DNA of 64,000 bases from Diphasiastrum complanatum (lineage: Eukaryota; Streptophyta; Lycopodiopsida; Lycopodiales; Lycopodiaceae). The first letter of the stretch is position 1, and every line of letters starts with the position of its first letter. Made by a program: the position numbers and the translations under genes. Shown here in pieces: positions 10,241 through 21,622 of this stretch. The stretch lies in contig CM055093.1 of the NCBI GenBank assembly GCA_029204225.1, positions 29,027,777 to 29,091,776 on the forward strand. Direction: 5' to 3'. The notes under the pieces were generated by a model. The model made no database searches, was not told the DNA's origin, and was given only the letters and a program-made list of their open reading frames with translations.

Positions 10241-11449
10241 TTGTTGACATTCAAGAGAGTGCTTTGTGCATTGGAACAGGTTGAAAGAAGAAGATCAGGT
10301 CACTTCAACACGGCTACAAGTAGAGGCTTTATGTTGGAGAGCAATGATAGGCTTACCTCAATCAACTATTCTACTTGGACGGTGAGGATGGAATCCTTAT
10401 TGGAGATGAATGAGCTGATGGAGATTGTTGCAGGTGTGGAGGAGAGGCCTCAAGCACCTCAAGATCAAGTGAGGTATGACAAGAGAGCAAAGAAAGCTCT
10501 ACACATGATTAAGATGAATGTTACCAATGAACTTCTCAAGGAGATTGGTAAGTGCACTTCATCTTTGGAGGCTTGGGAAGGTTTGAAGAAGATTTATGAA
10601 TCCAAGTCTACATCAAGAGTGCTTACTCTTAGGAGTCAAATCTTTCAAAGTTTGCAAAAGAAGGAAGAGAGTACTCATGCTTTTGTTTTGAGGGTTAAAG
10701 CATTCAATGATGAGTTAGCATGTATTGATGAAAGCATTAAGGAGGTAGAACTTGTTCAAGTTATACTTAATGGTTTGTTGGATGATCATGCTAATCTTGT
10801 TCAAAGTTTTGCTAGTCAAAAGACTTTGCCAAGTATTGTGGATTTTCAAGAGATCTTGGTGAATGAGGAGTATAGGCTTCAATCAAGAGGAGGTGGATCT
10901 ACATCGACATCTGATTATGAAGAGGAGACTATGTTCATCAAAGGCAAGTTCAAGGGAAAAAGCAAAGGCAAGTGGTCTAAAGGGCAAGATCAAGGTGAGA
11001 CTTCTTCTTTTGGAAAAAAGAAAGATAATTCTAAGTTGAAATGTGGAATCAAAGGGCATTTTGCAAATGAATGTTTGAAGAAGCAAAGAGATGAAGGTAG
11101 CAAGCAAATCAACTTTACTACTAATGATGAAAATCTAGGTGGTGGTAATTCTATTTTGATGTGTTCTTCAAGTCCAATATCAAGTGAAAGTGACAAAGAT
11201 TCATGGTGGATTGATAGTGGAGCTAGTTCACACATGACTAGTCACAAGGAGTTCTTTACTTCTTTGGTCACTTTTGATGGAGCCAAGAAAGCAATTCACA
11301 TGGCCAATGGTGGTGAGTGTGTGATTGAAGGTATTGGTTCAATTCCTATTTGTCTCTCTACTAATAGAAAAGCAAGACTTGATGGTGTTCTTTACATTCC
11401 TTCACTTTCAAAGAATTTGCTAAGTGTTGGTCAAATGATAGAGAAATGA
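10241..11449 (+). pseudogene. element A gag and protease, with lost start codon and damaged zinc knuckle
   Basis: The gag core runs from the YSTWTVRMESLLEMNEL block through TNELLKEIGK, SRVLTLRSQIFQSLQ and LVQVILNGLLDDHANLVQSFA. It is followed by a basic region and the protease DSGASSHMTSHKEFF (about 11213). The family start (MAT/MAS) reads ACG at 10310-10312, so translation would need an upstream in-frame ATG (10241) or ATG 10331. The zinc knuckle reads LKCGIKGHFANEC: the first Cys and two residues of the usual CFYC are missing. The frame stops at 11447-11449. In the same frame, protease sequence (FGGDACFITKEEILVARGNRQG) continues to about 11590, so the stop is a later mutation. Confidence 0.85.
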
Positions 11450-11589
11450 TACATGGTAAAGTTTGGTGGTGATGCTTGTTTCATTACAAAGGAAGAAATC
11501 TTGGTTGCTAGGGGCAATAGACAAGGTAGACTTTTCAAGATTGATACTTTTGTTATGGCTAACAAAAAGGATGATGGAAAAGGAGATTG

Positions 11590-13815
11590 GTCGCAACTTT
11601 CCAAAGTTACCTTTTACCATCAATAAGATTGGTGGATCTTATGCAAAGTCTAACAAGCTTCCTTATGCTAGATCTAGGTCGAGATCTAATATGCTTATTG
11701 GAGATGTTCATCTTTGTGCTAACTTGGCTAGTCTTGAGGATAATGATGGTGTTTTTTTTCATGGCAAGTGCAAGCTTGCAAAAGGTAAGAAAAGAGCTAA
11801 CTTCATCTATGGAGGTGAAGGTTCTTCCTTGGAAAAGATTGTTGGTAATAATTTCTTTGATCATATGGAAAATGATGTTGCTAGGTGCATGCATAAAGGA
11901 GATGGTTCTTCTACATTCTTTTGTTATGATTCCAAGAAAGTCATTTTTCCAGCAAGTGGAGTCACATGTCTTCATAAAGAGAGTAGATCAAATGGTTCTA
12001 TCAAGAGACTTGGTGAGGGAGATAGTCACAAGTCAAGGAGAAGAGAAGTATGTGAAGAGCTCAAAGTAGGATGTACTTTGAATGATGTCATTATGAATGA
12101 TAGTGAGGAAGAATCATTATTATATGAGTCATTACCTAAAACATTGAGTAGAAGTTCTTGTTTGAAAAAAGAGAGTACTTCACTCATCCATATGTTGAAG
12201 GTACTAATCATTTTTCTCATGGCTTCTAATGTTTTTGAGGTTTCTACTTCTTAAGATGCAATCATTACGAGGGAGTCTTATGAAGGAAAGAGCAATGGAA
12301 GATTGGTTCTTGGAAAGATCCAAGGCATGGATCTCACATCTCTTCATCAGCTTATGATTGTGAATTGATCACTCATGATCGAGATGGCAAAAGGTTGGTT
12401 GGAGAAGACTACATGGAGAAAATCGAGCGGCAATTTCTTCAAGGCAGAGGAGATCTCATTGGTGAACTTATTGAGGTTTGTTATGGACTCAATAAGGCTG
12501 GATTTATTAGGTTTGATACTCATCTTCACCTACTCTACTTCATGTTGGATGGAAAGTTTGGAATCTATCTTTTGATTTATGATGGTGACATTGGTGACAT
12601 TGTTTTCACTAACCTTTGTCGAAATTTGAGATCAAGCATTGATGAGATCTTGTTGGATCTAGATCATATGTTTGAGAGGGAGGTATGAATATATTCATAT
12701 CTTTGATGATCAAGAGGAAGATAAGCAAGTGAAGCGACTCACTTTGCTTTACTCACATGTTTTGGAGAATTTTCTTGTGTAAATGATGCTATGCAAGTGG
12801 ATATTGGTTCTCATGGTTTTCATACTAGAAAATCAAGTAATGGATCTGAAAAACAAATTTTGTTCAATGACTTTGATGTTCAAGAGGAATATCAAGAGGT
12901 TGGTCTCAAAGGGCTTCAACAACACAAAAGAAAAGGTGGCAATTTGGAGCTAGTCAAGAGCATCAAAAGAAGGTTATTTGGCAAATATGTTGTGGATCTA
13001 TTTTTGCAGCTTATTGAAGACTCAAGTAAGGTCAAAGGTGCAGAAAGGAAGTGTTGTTCAAGTTTACTTTACTTGTTCTATCTCATGTTTGAGAAATTTC
13101 ATGTGGATGTGTGCAAATTGTCAAGATATGGACAAACTAGCTACATTGTCTTGCAATATCTTATTGTTGGAGTTGTACTAGCATTCTTGGCTGGTTTTGC
13201 TGATGGAAATGAAGCTATTGGAAATTCATTATATCACTCATCCATGATCAAGTTCTCAAGTGTTGAGCTACTTGATGCCAATGTTTGGAGATTGTCAATT
13301 TTTGGTGAATTCATGGTCATTTTCTTGTGTCAAGTAGATCTTGAAGATGGACTAGTGCAACCTACTTGGTTTATGGAGTCATGTGGTGTTGGATTTGCAT
13401 CATTTATGTACTCACCTACTCATGGATTTCCAAGGTTTGATGGTTTCTTGTGGCAAGATGGAGATGGAGGCTCATTCATGGAGTTTTATGGTGGAGACAT
13501 ATCAAGAAAGGAGAAAGTTGGAGGAGACAAACAAGCAAATGGTCATCACTCACATTTATTGTTTGGTTGCTGTAATTCTCCAGAGATTTCAAAGTTTGAA
13601 ACATGGAGGAGTCATTTCATTCACATTCTATTTGGTTCTTCATGCTCTAGTTATATCTTGATGTGTAAAATTGATGTAAGAAATAGTGAAGCATCCAATT
13701 TGGACACTATGCTCTATATCAATTATGAAAGATACTTTAGAACCTTAGAAAGGAGATGTATAGGAGATCATTCTAAATTTGGATCAAAGTAGTATGGTTA
13801 AAACTATGCCAAAAC
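11590..13815 (+). other. captured non-retroviral segment in element A, several broken ORFs of unknown function
   Basis: Here copia sequence ends and a segment with no recognisable pol motif begins. The main readable pieces are at 11463-12254 (beyond the junction), 12365-12688 and 12791-13792. The second includes THDRDGKRLVGEDYMEKIER, QFLQGRGDLIGEL and AGFIRFDTHLHLLYF; the third has DVQEEYQEVGLKGLQQHKRK and later hydrophobic stretches. The 12280-12690 and 12860-13080 parts have about 90% counterparts in element B, where the two blocks form one 192-residue frame (34498-33920). I do not recognise the domain. It is probably host-gene sequence taken up by the element, now degenerating in copy A. 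Confidence 0.7.
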
Positions 13816-13830
13816 TAGTTGAAGAGGGAG

Positions 13831-14474
13831 TGTGAGAGATTTCAACTAGTTTAGTCATATTTTGGTAAATTGTCAATAAGAGGCCAAAACTCATTTTAGA
13901 CTTAGAGACAAACTTTTTGAAGTTATATTAGTTTAAAATACATTCAATAAAAACTTTTTGAAAGTGTGGGAAAGTTAGTAGTCGAGTTTGAGAGAGATTC
14001 AAATTTGAACTTTGGGTACATTGAATCTAGACCCAAAAATAGTAGGGTTTACATTTTGGAGGGAAAGCCAAGTGGCCAAATAGGGTTTGGACACTCTATA
14101 AAAGGATGTAACTCATGGAGAGACATATCTTCTCTCTTCTCTCTCTCATTTCATCATTAAACATGGTTCTCTTTGGGCTCTACTACTCATTGGTGCACTA
14201 TCTTGGTGATATCTTGCAATCTTGTGTGTAGAATGGTCATTTATTGCTATTTTTGGTTCCATGCGTGTGAAATATAGTAGGGTACTGTAATTGTATGGAC
14301 ATCAAACATATTTTATGTTTTGGTTCATGTTTGATCAGTATCTCTTAGAGTTTGCATCTCATTTTGTATGTAGATGCTGATTTTTCTACATTGGTAGGAT
14401 TGTTGGTTTGCTTCTTTTTGTACCCAAAGATCATGGACATGGATTGGATCTTGAATGGTCTAAAATCCTTCACA
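13831..14474 (+). repeat. 3' LTR of element A
   Basis: This 644-bp LTR is preceded by a purine-rich tract and ends CTTCACA next to the CAATA duplication. TATAAAAG is at 14097-14104. A few substitutions from the 5' LTR are visible, so the insertion is fairly recent. Confidence 0.93.
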
Positions 14475-14610
14475 CAATATATATTCTACTTGATGCATAG
14501 ACCAATATAGACGAGATATAAAGAATACATATCTGTCTGTGAGCGAGACAATTTTGTAAGAGGATCAGTAGATCCAAGAAGTCCGCTAGTAAGAGAGAAG
14601 CTATTCATGA
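14475..14610 (+). repeat. right half of the copia LTR split by element A
   Basis: It starts with the CAATA duplicate and continues 'gagcgagacaattttgtaag ... gatccaagaagtccgctagtaag'. This matches the reverse complement of about 23370-23420 (gagcgagacaagttttgtga, gatccaagaagttcgctagt). With 8948-9064 it forms one interrupted LTR in the same orientation as element A. Confidence 0.65.
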
Positions 14611-15820
14611 GAGAATTGTATCTCTCTCACGCCAATGCACTGTGTGTTGGGAGAGAGAGAGAAAAGAGGGTGTCGTGAGTGAGAAATGAAAATTAGCTCA
14701 AAAGGTAAGACAAATACGAACGAGAAACGAAACACGAACGGAAAGTGTTCGTGCGCAGCGGAATGAGCTATATGACTCTCTCTCTCTAAGCATGACTATG
14801 CCTACCAGAAATAACAGGGCGTTAGTGATGAAAATCACGGTTGTTCTTGATTACATAGCCAAACATTAATAAATAAAGCACCAAAAGAATAATTTGTCAT
14901 ACACTGCAAGACAAATTGTGTGTCACGAATGATTCGCAAAGAGCTAGACCTGGCTCGACTGATAATCAATCGCGAATAATTCGCGAAAGACAAGACTAAA
15001 TATTAGTCGTCTATAGATTGATTACCAAATTGAGCAGCTAGAAAATCAGACAGAATGAATGATAAGCATAGCAATATTAACACAGATCTGAACGTAGAAC
15101 AAAGAACTGTTATCAAATTTAAGTATATCAAGTATACATGTCAATAATGCAGTAGAGCACAAGACAATAGTGGACGAAGCCACGTGCTCCACAAAGCTTA
15201 TTTCAATCTAAAAAAAAAAATGAAGCCTTAATACTGACAATAAAGAATCAATGCATAGGACATCTACTTAGTCTATCTCTCAGATAAGCTTCTGATGCCT
15301 ATTTACATACACTCTCCTTTTCACATCTTCATTCGTCGAACCGAATGTTCAAATGGTATTCAGTATATATATATATATATATATGTACATATATGTATAT
15401 ATATGTACATATATGTATAAATATGTACATATATATATACATATATACATATAAATATAATGTTACAGGTGTGTAGATGAAGAAAGTATAGGAGGGTGGA
15501 TGTGATGTCTGTAGGAAATCGTGGGTGGCTGCAATCATTGTCCAGTCTGTTAGCACAGTTGCGCGCATGGGGTGAGTGTGAAAAGAGTGCGACGTCAATC
15601 TTTGCTGAGGTGAACGTTGGTTGTCACCTGAACATGTGTAAAAAAACAAAAAAACTAGTGTCGCGATTCTTTCGTCTTTTCTTCACCTGTCAAAATTTGC
15701 ATGTTAATATGCAGACTGCACGACAACGCGAGTAATTATGCTGCATGAATGGAGGCAGATTAAAATGGGATTTAGGAGAGTAGGGGGAACAAATCCAGCA
15801 CCCCCCTTTAATCTGGATCC
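14611..15820. other. non-coding stretch between copia remnants, with an AT microsatellite
   Basis: There is no gene. Short (GA)n and (CT)n runs lie near 14648-14670 and 14775-14790. A TA/ATGTACAT tract lies at 15363-15465. Near 15790-15803 the minus strand reads a G-run then TGCTGGATTTG, which could be the polypurine tract and 3' LTR start of the minus-strand copia to the right; the other end of that LTR was not found. Confidence 0.5.
15363..15465. repeat. (TA)n / ATGTACAT low-complexity tract
   Basis: About 100 bp consists almost entirely of alternating purine-pyrimidine TA, TG and CA steps, including several ATGTACAT palindromes. Confidence 0.85.
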
Positions 15821-18366
15821 GTGAATGCCTTGATCTTCAGACTAAGCAATGCACAAAATTTGTTGTGGGCATTAACACTGAGTGCTTTCATGAATATGTC
15901 TGCAACCATGTCCTGCGTTCTACAGTACATTAAGCTTACTTCCTTGTTGAGAACCTTGTCCCTGATGTAGTGATATCTGATTTCAATGTGGTTACTCCTA
16001 GAGTGCGGTTGGCCGATAAGGCAATAGCGCTTTGATTATCACAAAATAAAATTGTAGGGCTGTACTGATTCAAATTAACATCTGACAGTAAATTTCTCAA
16101 CCAAAACGCTTCCTTGATAGATTAAGAAGCAGTAATGTATTCTGCTTCTGTAGAAAAAAGTGCGATAGAAGTTTGCTTACGACTGTTCCATGAGATAGGA
16201 CCGTTGTTGAAGAAGAATGTAGATCCAAATGTGGATTTATGATTGTCTACATCTCATCCCCAGCTTGCATCAAAATAACCACTGAGCTTATGGAGATTGT
16301 CATTGCTGACATCTCCATAGTAGATGCACTGGTCCATGGTAGCTCGAATAGATCTCATGACTCGTATGAGAGCCTTCCAATGGGTAATGCCAAGATTAGC
16401 CATATATTGGCTGAGTGAGCTTACAGCAAAAGAGATATCTGGTCTTGTACAGACCATTGCGTACATGAGAGATCCAAGTATCGATCGATAAGGATACTCT
16501 CTCATTTGCTCCTCTTCCTGCTTGGTCTGGGGACATTGGACCTTTGACAGATGCAGGCCTAGATCCATTGGTGAGTGAGCTAATTTACAATTCATCAAAT
16601 TATATCTGCTAAGAACATTGTGAAGATACCTTTGTTGAGTGATGTAAATTAGTCGCTTTGCTCTGTCTCTGTGGTTTTGAATTCCCAAACAGAAGTGAGC
16701 TTCACCTAGATGAGTCATGTCGAACTCTAAAAACAGCATCTGCTTCGAGTCCTTGACCATGTTGGTATTGTTGCTGAAGAGCAAGTATCATCCATGTATA
16801 AGGTGATGATAATGAAGGATTGTTGCATTGACTTGAAATAGACGTTGCAATCAACAGTGCTTGGTTTGAATCCTTTTTCAATGAGGAATGTGTTGATCCT
16901 CTGAAACCAATCTCTGGTAGACTGTTTCAAGCCGTACAGTGCTTTGTGGAGTTTACAGACATGATTCTTCATACCTTCCAGAATGTATACTTCGGGTTGG
17001 ATCATGTAGATATCTTCTTGTATAAATCCATTCAGATAGGTTGTTTGTACATCAAGTTGATGCACTTTGAGGTCAGCAGCTACAGCATAAGACGGGAGCA
17101 TTCGGATCGACGAATGTTTGACTACTGGACTAAAAGTCTCACTGTAGTCAACATTTGGGATCTTGGTGAATCCTCGTACTACAAGTCTTGTCTTCCTTTG
17201 ATCAATTGCTTCGTTGGCATTGTATTTGATCTTAAAGATCCATTTGCAATCAATGATGTTGTAGCCAACAGGAGCTTTGACTAATGGCCATGTCTGGTTC
17301 TTGATCAAAGAGGAATACTCTCTATCCATATCTTCTCTCCAAAGATCAAAGTCTGGTTGGCTAAGTGCCTCTTCGAATGTCGTCGGTTTCCACATCAAGA
17401 GACAAGCAGACTCAAGAGTATACCTTGTGGGCTATGTGTGCATTCGGCTTGATCTTCGTCTGATTTGTTGTCTCAAAGTGAGTCGACAATAGACACGCCT
17501 GAGCCAGAAGCTCGGACTGTCGTGTCAATGATAGGTGATGGAGGTTCTTCTTGACCAATGTCCTTGCCTTTGAGGTCGATGAACTGATCCTCGATAAAGA
17601 CTGTATCTTGGCTATACAAGCTTTGTTGGGTATCAGGATCATACAGCTTATAAGTATTATCAGATGAAGTATATCCGATCAGGATGGTCTTGAGACCGTG
17701 GAAGTCCAATTTCTTCCTCGTGTCTTTTGGGATTTGCGCGTAGGCAATGCACCCAAACACTCTTAGGTTCTTCAAAGAAGGCTTAGAGCCTGTCCACACC
17801 TCGTGGGGTGTCTTGTCTGAGAGGGCTTTGGTCAAACATCTGTTCTGGACGTAAGCTGCAGTGGAGACAGCTTCAGCCTAGAATCTCTTGGACAACAATG
17901 CATGCAATAGCATACATTTGGCATATTCAACCAGTTTACGGTTCTTCCTCTCAGCTAAGCCATTAGACTGAGTTTGTAAGGAGTGATGAATTGCTGCTCA
18001 ATGCCTTGGCTTTGGTAGTACTCCCACTCGATAGAGATATATTCTCCACCATTGTCTGACTTGAGGGCCTTGATCGTCCTTCCAGTCTCCTTCTCTACAC
18101 GCTCCTTGAAGATTCTAAAGCAGTTGAAGGCTTCTGATTTCTTCTTTATGAAATACACCATAGTCCTTCTGGAAAATTAATCAATAAAGGCTATAAAATA
18201 CTTAGCATCCTTCAACGAAGGATTTTTCATCGGGCCACAAATATCTGAATGTACAACGTCTAGCAATCCTCTAGCAATATGTTGATGGCTTGATTTAATG
18301 GGTTTCCTAGTGTGTTTACCAACTAGACAGTCTTGACAAACAGGTAGCATCAAACTATGTCCTGAT
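15821..18366 (-). pseudogene. copia pol remnant (integrase, RT, RNase H), 5'-truncated
   Basis: On the minus strand the order is GAG-preintegrase finger (CQDCLVGK at about 18330), integrase core (LKSDNGGEY near 18050), the C-terminal integrase block PHEVWTGSKPSLKNLRVFGC (17800), RT (CKWIFKIKYNANEAI, QLDVQTTYLNGFIQEDIY, a broken YMDD at about 16790) and RNase H (KALIRVMRSIRATMDQCIY; FCDNQSAIAL near 16050). Frameshifts and stops occur near 17398-17473, 16730-16784 and 17955. The 5' part stops abruptly at about 18366, where a plus-strand gag fragment begins. Confidence 0.9.
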
Positions 18367-19394
18367 AGTAAAAGATTTTCATAGGGAGATTTCTAGTGTT
18401 GATTTTACAATTAATCAAGATGAGCTAGTACAAGTCATTTTAAATGGCTTGAAAGATGACTATGATAATCTTGTTCAATCCTTTGCCATTAAGGAGGAGT
18501 TGCCTAATTTAGAAACTCTCCAAGAAATTCTCATCTCTAAAGAAGCTAGGCAAAGTTATAAACTTTCTAGGATGAACAAACTCGAGCATATTGGAAGTGA
18601 CAAAGCTCTCTTTGTCAAGGACAAGCATAAAGGAAGAAGCAAGAACCAGTTTTCTCAAACATTCAACAAAGACAAAGCCAAGGATCGAGACAAAGATGGT
18701 GAAAGTCAAGTGTTTCTTTTGTGGCAAGAAGGGGGCACTATGCCTCTAATTGCTTCAAGAAGAAAAACCAACTCAAGCAAGCAAATCTCTCCAAAGAGAT
18801 TGAAGAAGATTTTGTTGCAAGTGATGGAGAAGGATCACTCATGGTGTCAAGTTTTTCTTCACAACTTTTCAAAAAAGATGGAGCTTGGTACATACATAGA
18901 TAGCGGAGCTTCTTCACATATGTGCTGTTCAAAGGAGTCTTTTGACTCAATTGTACCTGGACTTAAAAGATCTATTTATACTACAAATGGTCATGAGTGC
19001 TCTATTGAAGGAATTGGCAACATTTCATTGAACTTCAAAAGCTATGGTATTTGATCACTTTCTAATATTCAAAGCTTATGTTGAGAAACCGTTTTCTTTC
19101 AAAGTTAAAGCTTTAAGATGTGATGGAGGAGGTGAATACATCTCCAACAAGTTCTACGAATATTGTGAGAGTGAAGGAATAAAGAGAGAGTTTTCTTGTG
19201 TTATTCTCCATCTCAAAATGGAGTTGCTAAGAGGAAAAATCGATCTTTATTTGAAAGCAATCTGAGTTGAAGCTTCTTTGCCTATTGGATATTGGGGTGA
19301 AGCAATTAATTGTGCAAACTATTTGTGCAATAGATTACCTCACAATGCACTTGCTGGAAAATCATTATATGAAGTCTTGTTTAAGAAGAAACCT
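18367..19394 (+). pseudogene. copia gag-protease-integrase fragment, internally deleted
   Basis: The plus strand reads the C-terminal half of gag (DELVQVILNGLKDDYDNLVQ from about 18417), a basic linker, the zinc knuckle (GHYASNCFKKK, about 18727, one frame off), protease (IDSGASSHMCCSKESF, about 18898) and then jumps to the integrase core (FKVKALRCDGGGEYISNKFYEY, about 19100) and ANYLCNR. The protease C-terminus and integrase finger are deleted. The gag N-terminus is absent here, but a matching piece in the opposite orientation abuts at 19395. Confidence 0.85.
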
Positions 19395-19668
19395 AAGTAT
19401 CCCAAGCTTGTTTGGTCGAGTTGCAATCACCAATCTCTCTCAAAAACTCATTAGAGACATTCATCTTGATAAAGTGGAGAGCCATCCTAGCTCTCTTCTT
19501 GTACTTTTGTACTTCTTGAAGGATTTGAAGATCCTCCTCAATCCCAAGTACAATGTCCATCATATCTTGGAATATCAAGATTGACTCCATTCTAACCTTC
19601 CAAATAGAATAGTTGGAGGTAGATAGTCTTTCACTAGATTCCAATAGGTACGAACCCATAGATGCCAT
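19395..19668 (-). pseudogene. copia gag N-terminal fragment
   Basis: From ATG at 19668 the minus strand encodes about 91 residues: MASMGSYLLESSERLSTSNY, WKVRMES, YKKRARMALHFIKMNVSNEF and ends in KQAWDT. The break lies where the plus-strand fragment carrying later gag begins. Together they look like one element with its middle inverted, minus about 50 codons, though two separate insertions are possible. Confidence 0.85.
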
Positions 19669-21622
19669 GTAATAGTGAAGACTCCTTGTAATGAGACACT
19701 AAAGTTGTTGCTTCTCTCTCACTATAGGCTCCTTTAAAGGTGTGCTACCAACTCCTATGCAAGATCTTGCAACAAAGTGATATGGACCTCACTAGCTTTC
19801 CCAATCTCTCTTAATCTAGATCACTCTCACATCAATTGATGAAGTATGGGCTAAGTTTGGGTCAAGCTACCTTTGGCACGTGGGAAACACTCCAAGATTG
19901 ATTTCCAAGATCTAGATCAAAAAAATAAGGCATAGAGGCAAAGATGGATGCCTATGTTGATAACCAAAGTACATATACATGAGAGAAGATGATCCTTGAA
20001 AAAACGAAGTAAAATTAAGCTCCTCTCCTCGGGTAGAGAGAGAATAGAGCTATTTTAGATTCGAGTAGAGAGATAATAGGAAACAAGCAAATCTCACCAA
20101 ACTCAAGTTTTGACTCAAAACTCAACTTAGATTATGACTCCAAAGCAAAAAGTGTTTGGAGTTTCCTCAAAAGTATTTGGGTCTCGTAATCAACGAGATG
20201 GATCAAAAGAAGACACTATTGCCACATTTTGAGGGTGGCAAAAAATCTGAACGAAGTGGATTTCATCCAAGTTCATTTAGTTGAAGCCCTTATATTCAAC
20301 GACACCTTGTAGTCTAAAGTGTATTTCAATTATCCCAATGTTTGAAATGATCCAGACTTGACCATTACCTATTGACAGATCCCTTGCTCTAGAGGACCCG
20401 TTGTTTACTTTTCTGCTTCTTGCTTACAGAACCGTTTCTGCCTATAATCAGGCTTCATGGCAGTCGTTAGATGGTTTCTTGATTGATTTTACGATGCCAA
20501 CCCAGGCAAAAGGAAACAAAGTTTTGTTGTAGTATGTTTCTTTTGTCCTGCCTGTTAGAGGACAACTCAGGGACGTCACTCTTGAACGCACTTACATTCT
20601 ACATGGATGAAAGCCAAGAACGCTCATTCATAGATCAACATACAAACCAATGAACGTTCTACAGATTCTACAGCTACCTACACTTAAAACAGACTGAAAT
20701 CAGAGCCTACACTACATTAACACTGAGCTACCTTGCATAACTTGACAAAAACAGGAAACAAAGCTAATCTAGAGCAGTTAGAAGTCCAAGAATCGAGAAA
20801 CCAACCAGTCTATTGATTCTTGGACATCCCAAGAACATCAAGAACTGGATTGTACAGAGATATGCAAGAATCACACCACAGATCCAGCCTATTTAGTTTA
20901 CTTGAATGCTGGCTCCGACATTAATCCACAAGAAAACAAGAAATCTAATCCACAACTAGGAAAGCAAGAAAACTAATCCACTCTAAATCCACAACCACAC
21001 ACAATATGAATGGAAGGGCATGATCATAGGGGTATTACTCAAGAAAACCATCATGATCAAAGAGCTTAGTATAACATCAAACTCATGGAAAATCTTCTTA
21101 TTAAGCATGGAGTAGATACAATGCAAAAAGCTTCTCTTCACAAAGAGGGAGTCTCTTAAATAAGCAAGAGAGCTCCTTAGGTGGCATCCTAGTGGAATTT
21201 CCACATTTCACAAATTACAAGTGGAATATTGATCTCCACTAGAGGTCACCATCAAAAGGTGGCTCACTCTACTTTCTTTAAGAGGGGTCTACTTGCATTT
21301 ATTACATTTGCTTAGAAATACTAGTTCCTACATGGTCATTCCATCTTCCGGGATTCACCATGAGGCTTACACAGTTCTTGCATGTCTTTCCTAGCTAGTA
21401 TTTCTCGGCTCTCATACTCGGCTCTCAGTCTTCATTAGTCTCGTCTTCTCAGAGACCTCCTAGGTCTAAGGTGAGAGGTGCTCTTGAGTTGCTCTGTCCG
21501 AGTATCTTGGGAATTTGTCAGAATCAGCCAACATTACCATAATTTACAAAGTAATAGTTGAATAATAGATCAAATGTTTAGCTACTTTTCCAAAAAGCTG
21601 AGACGCAAAAAAACTTTTTTTT
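19669..21622. other. no gene recognised; proximal part is probably copia leader
   Basis: About the first 0.7 kb upstream of the minus-strand gag start is likely its leader, but no primer-binding site or LTR end was found. The remainder (20345-21622) shows no motif I recognise. 'tttttttgtcggtactgcag' at 21618-21637 looks like a 3' splice site before the next ORF. Confidence 0.4.

Larger units (their letters stand above)
9065..14474 (+). mobile_element. non-autonomous copia element A, complete, TSD CAATA, with captured sequence replacing pol
   Basis: This 5,410-bp element has LTRs at 9065-9707 and 13831-14474 and a 5-bp direct repeat CAATA on both sides (9060-9064, 14475-14479). A primer-binding site follows the left LTR and a purine tract (gttgaagagggag) precedes the right LTR. 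The internal region encodes gag and protease. After about 11590 all recognisable integrase, RT and RNase H is gone, replaced by about 2.2 kb of unrelated sequence with long broken ORFs. It is a gag-bearing non-autonomous element that would need RT and integrase from a partner. Element B (33348-36480) shares LTR, gag and captured segment. Confidence 0.9.

Noticed and set aside
15329-15649. Minus-strand ORF rich in Tyr and Ile
   Set aside because: It is produced by the TA/ATGTACAT tract and has no domain.
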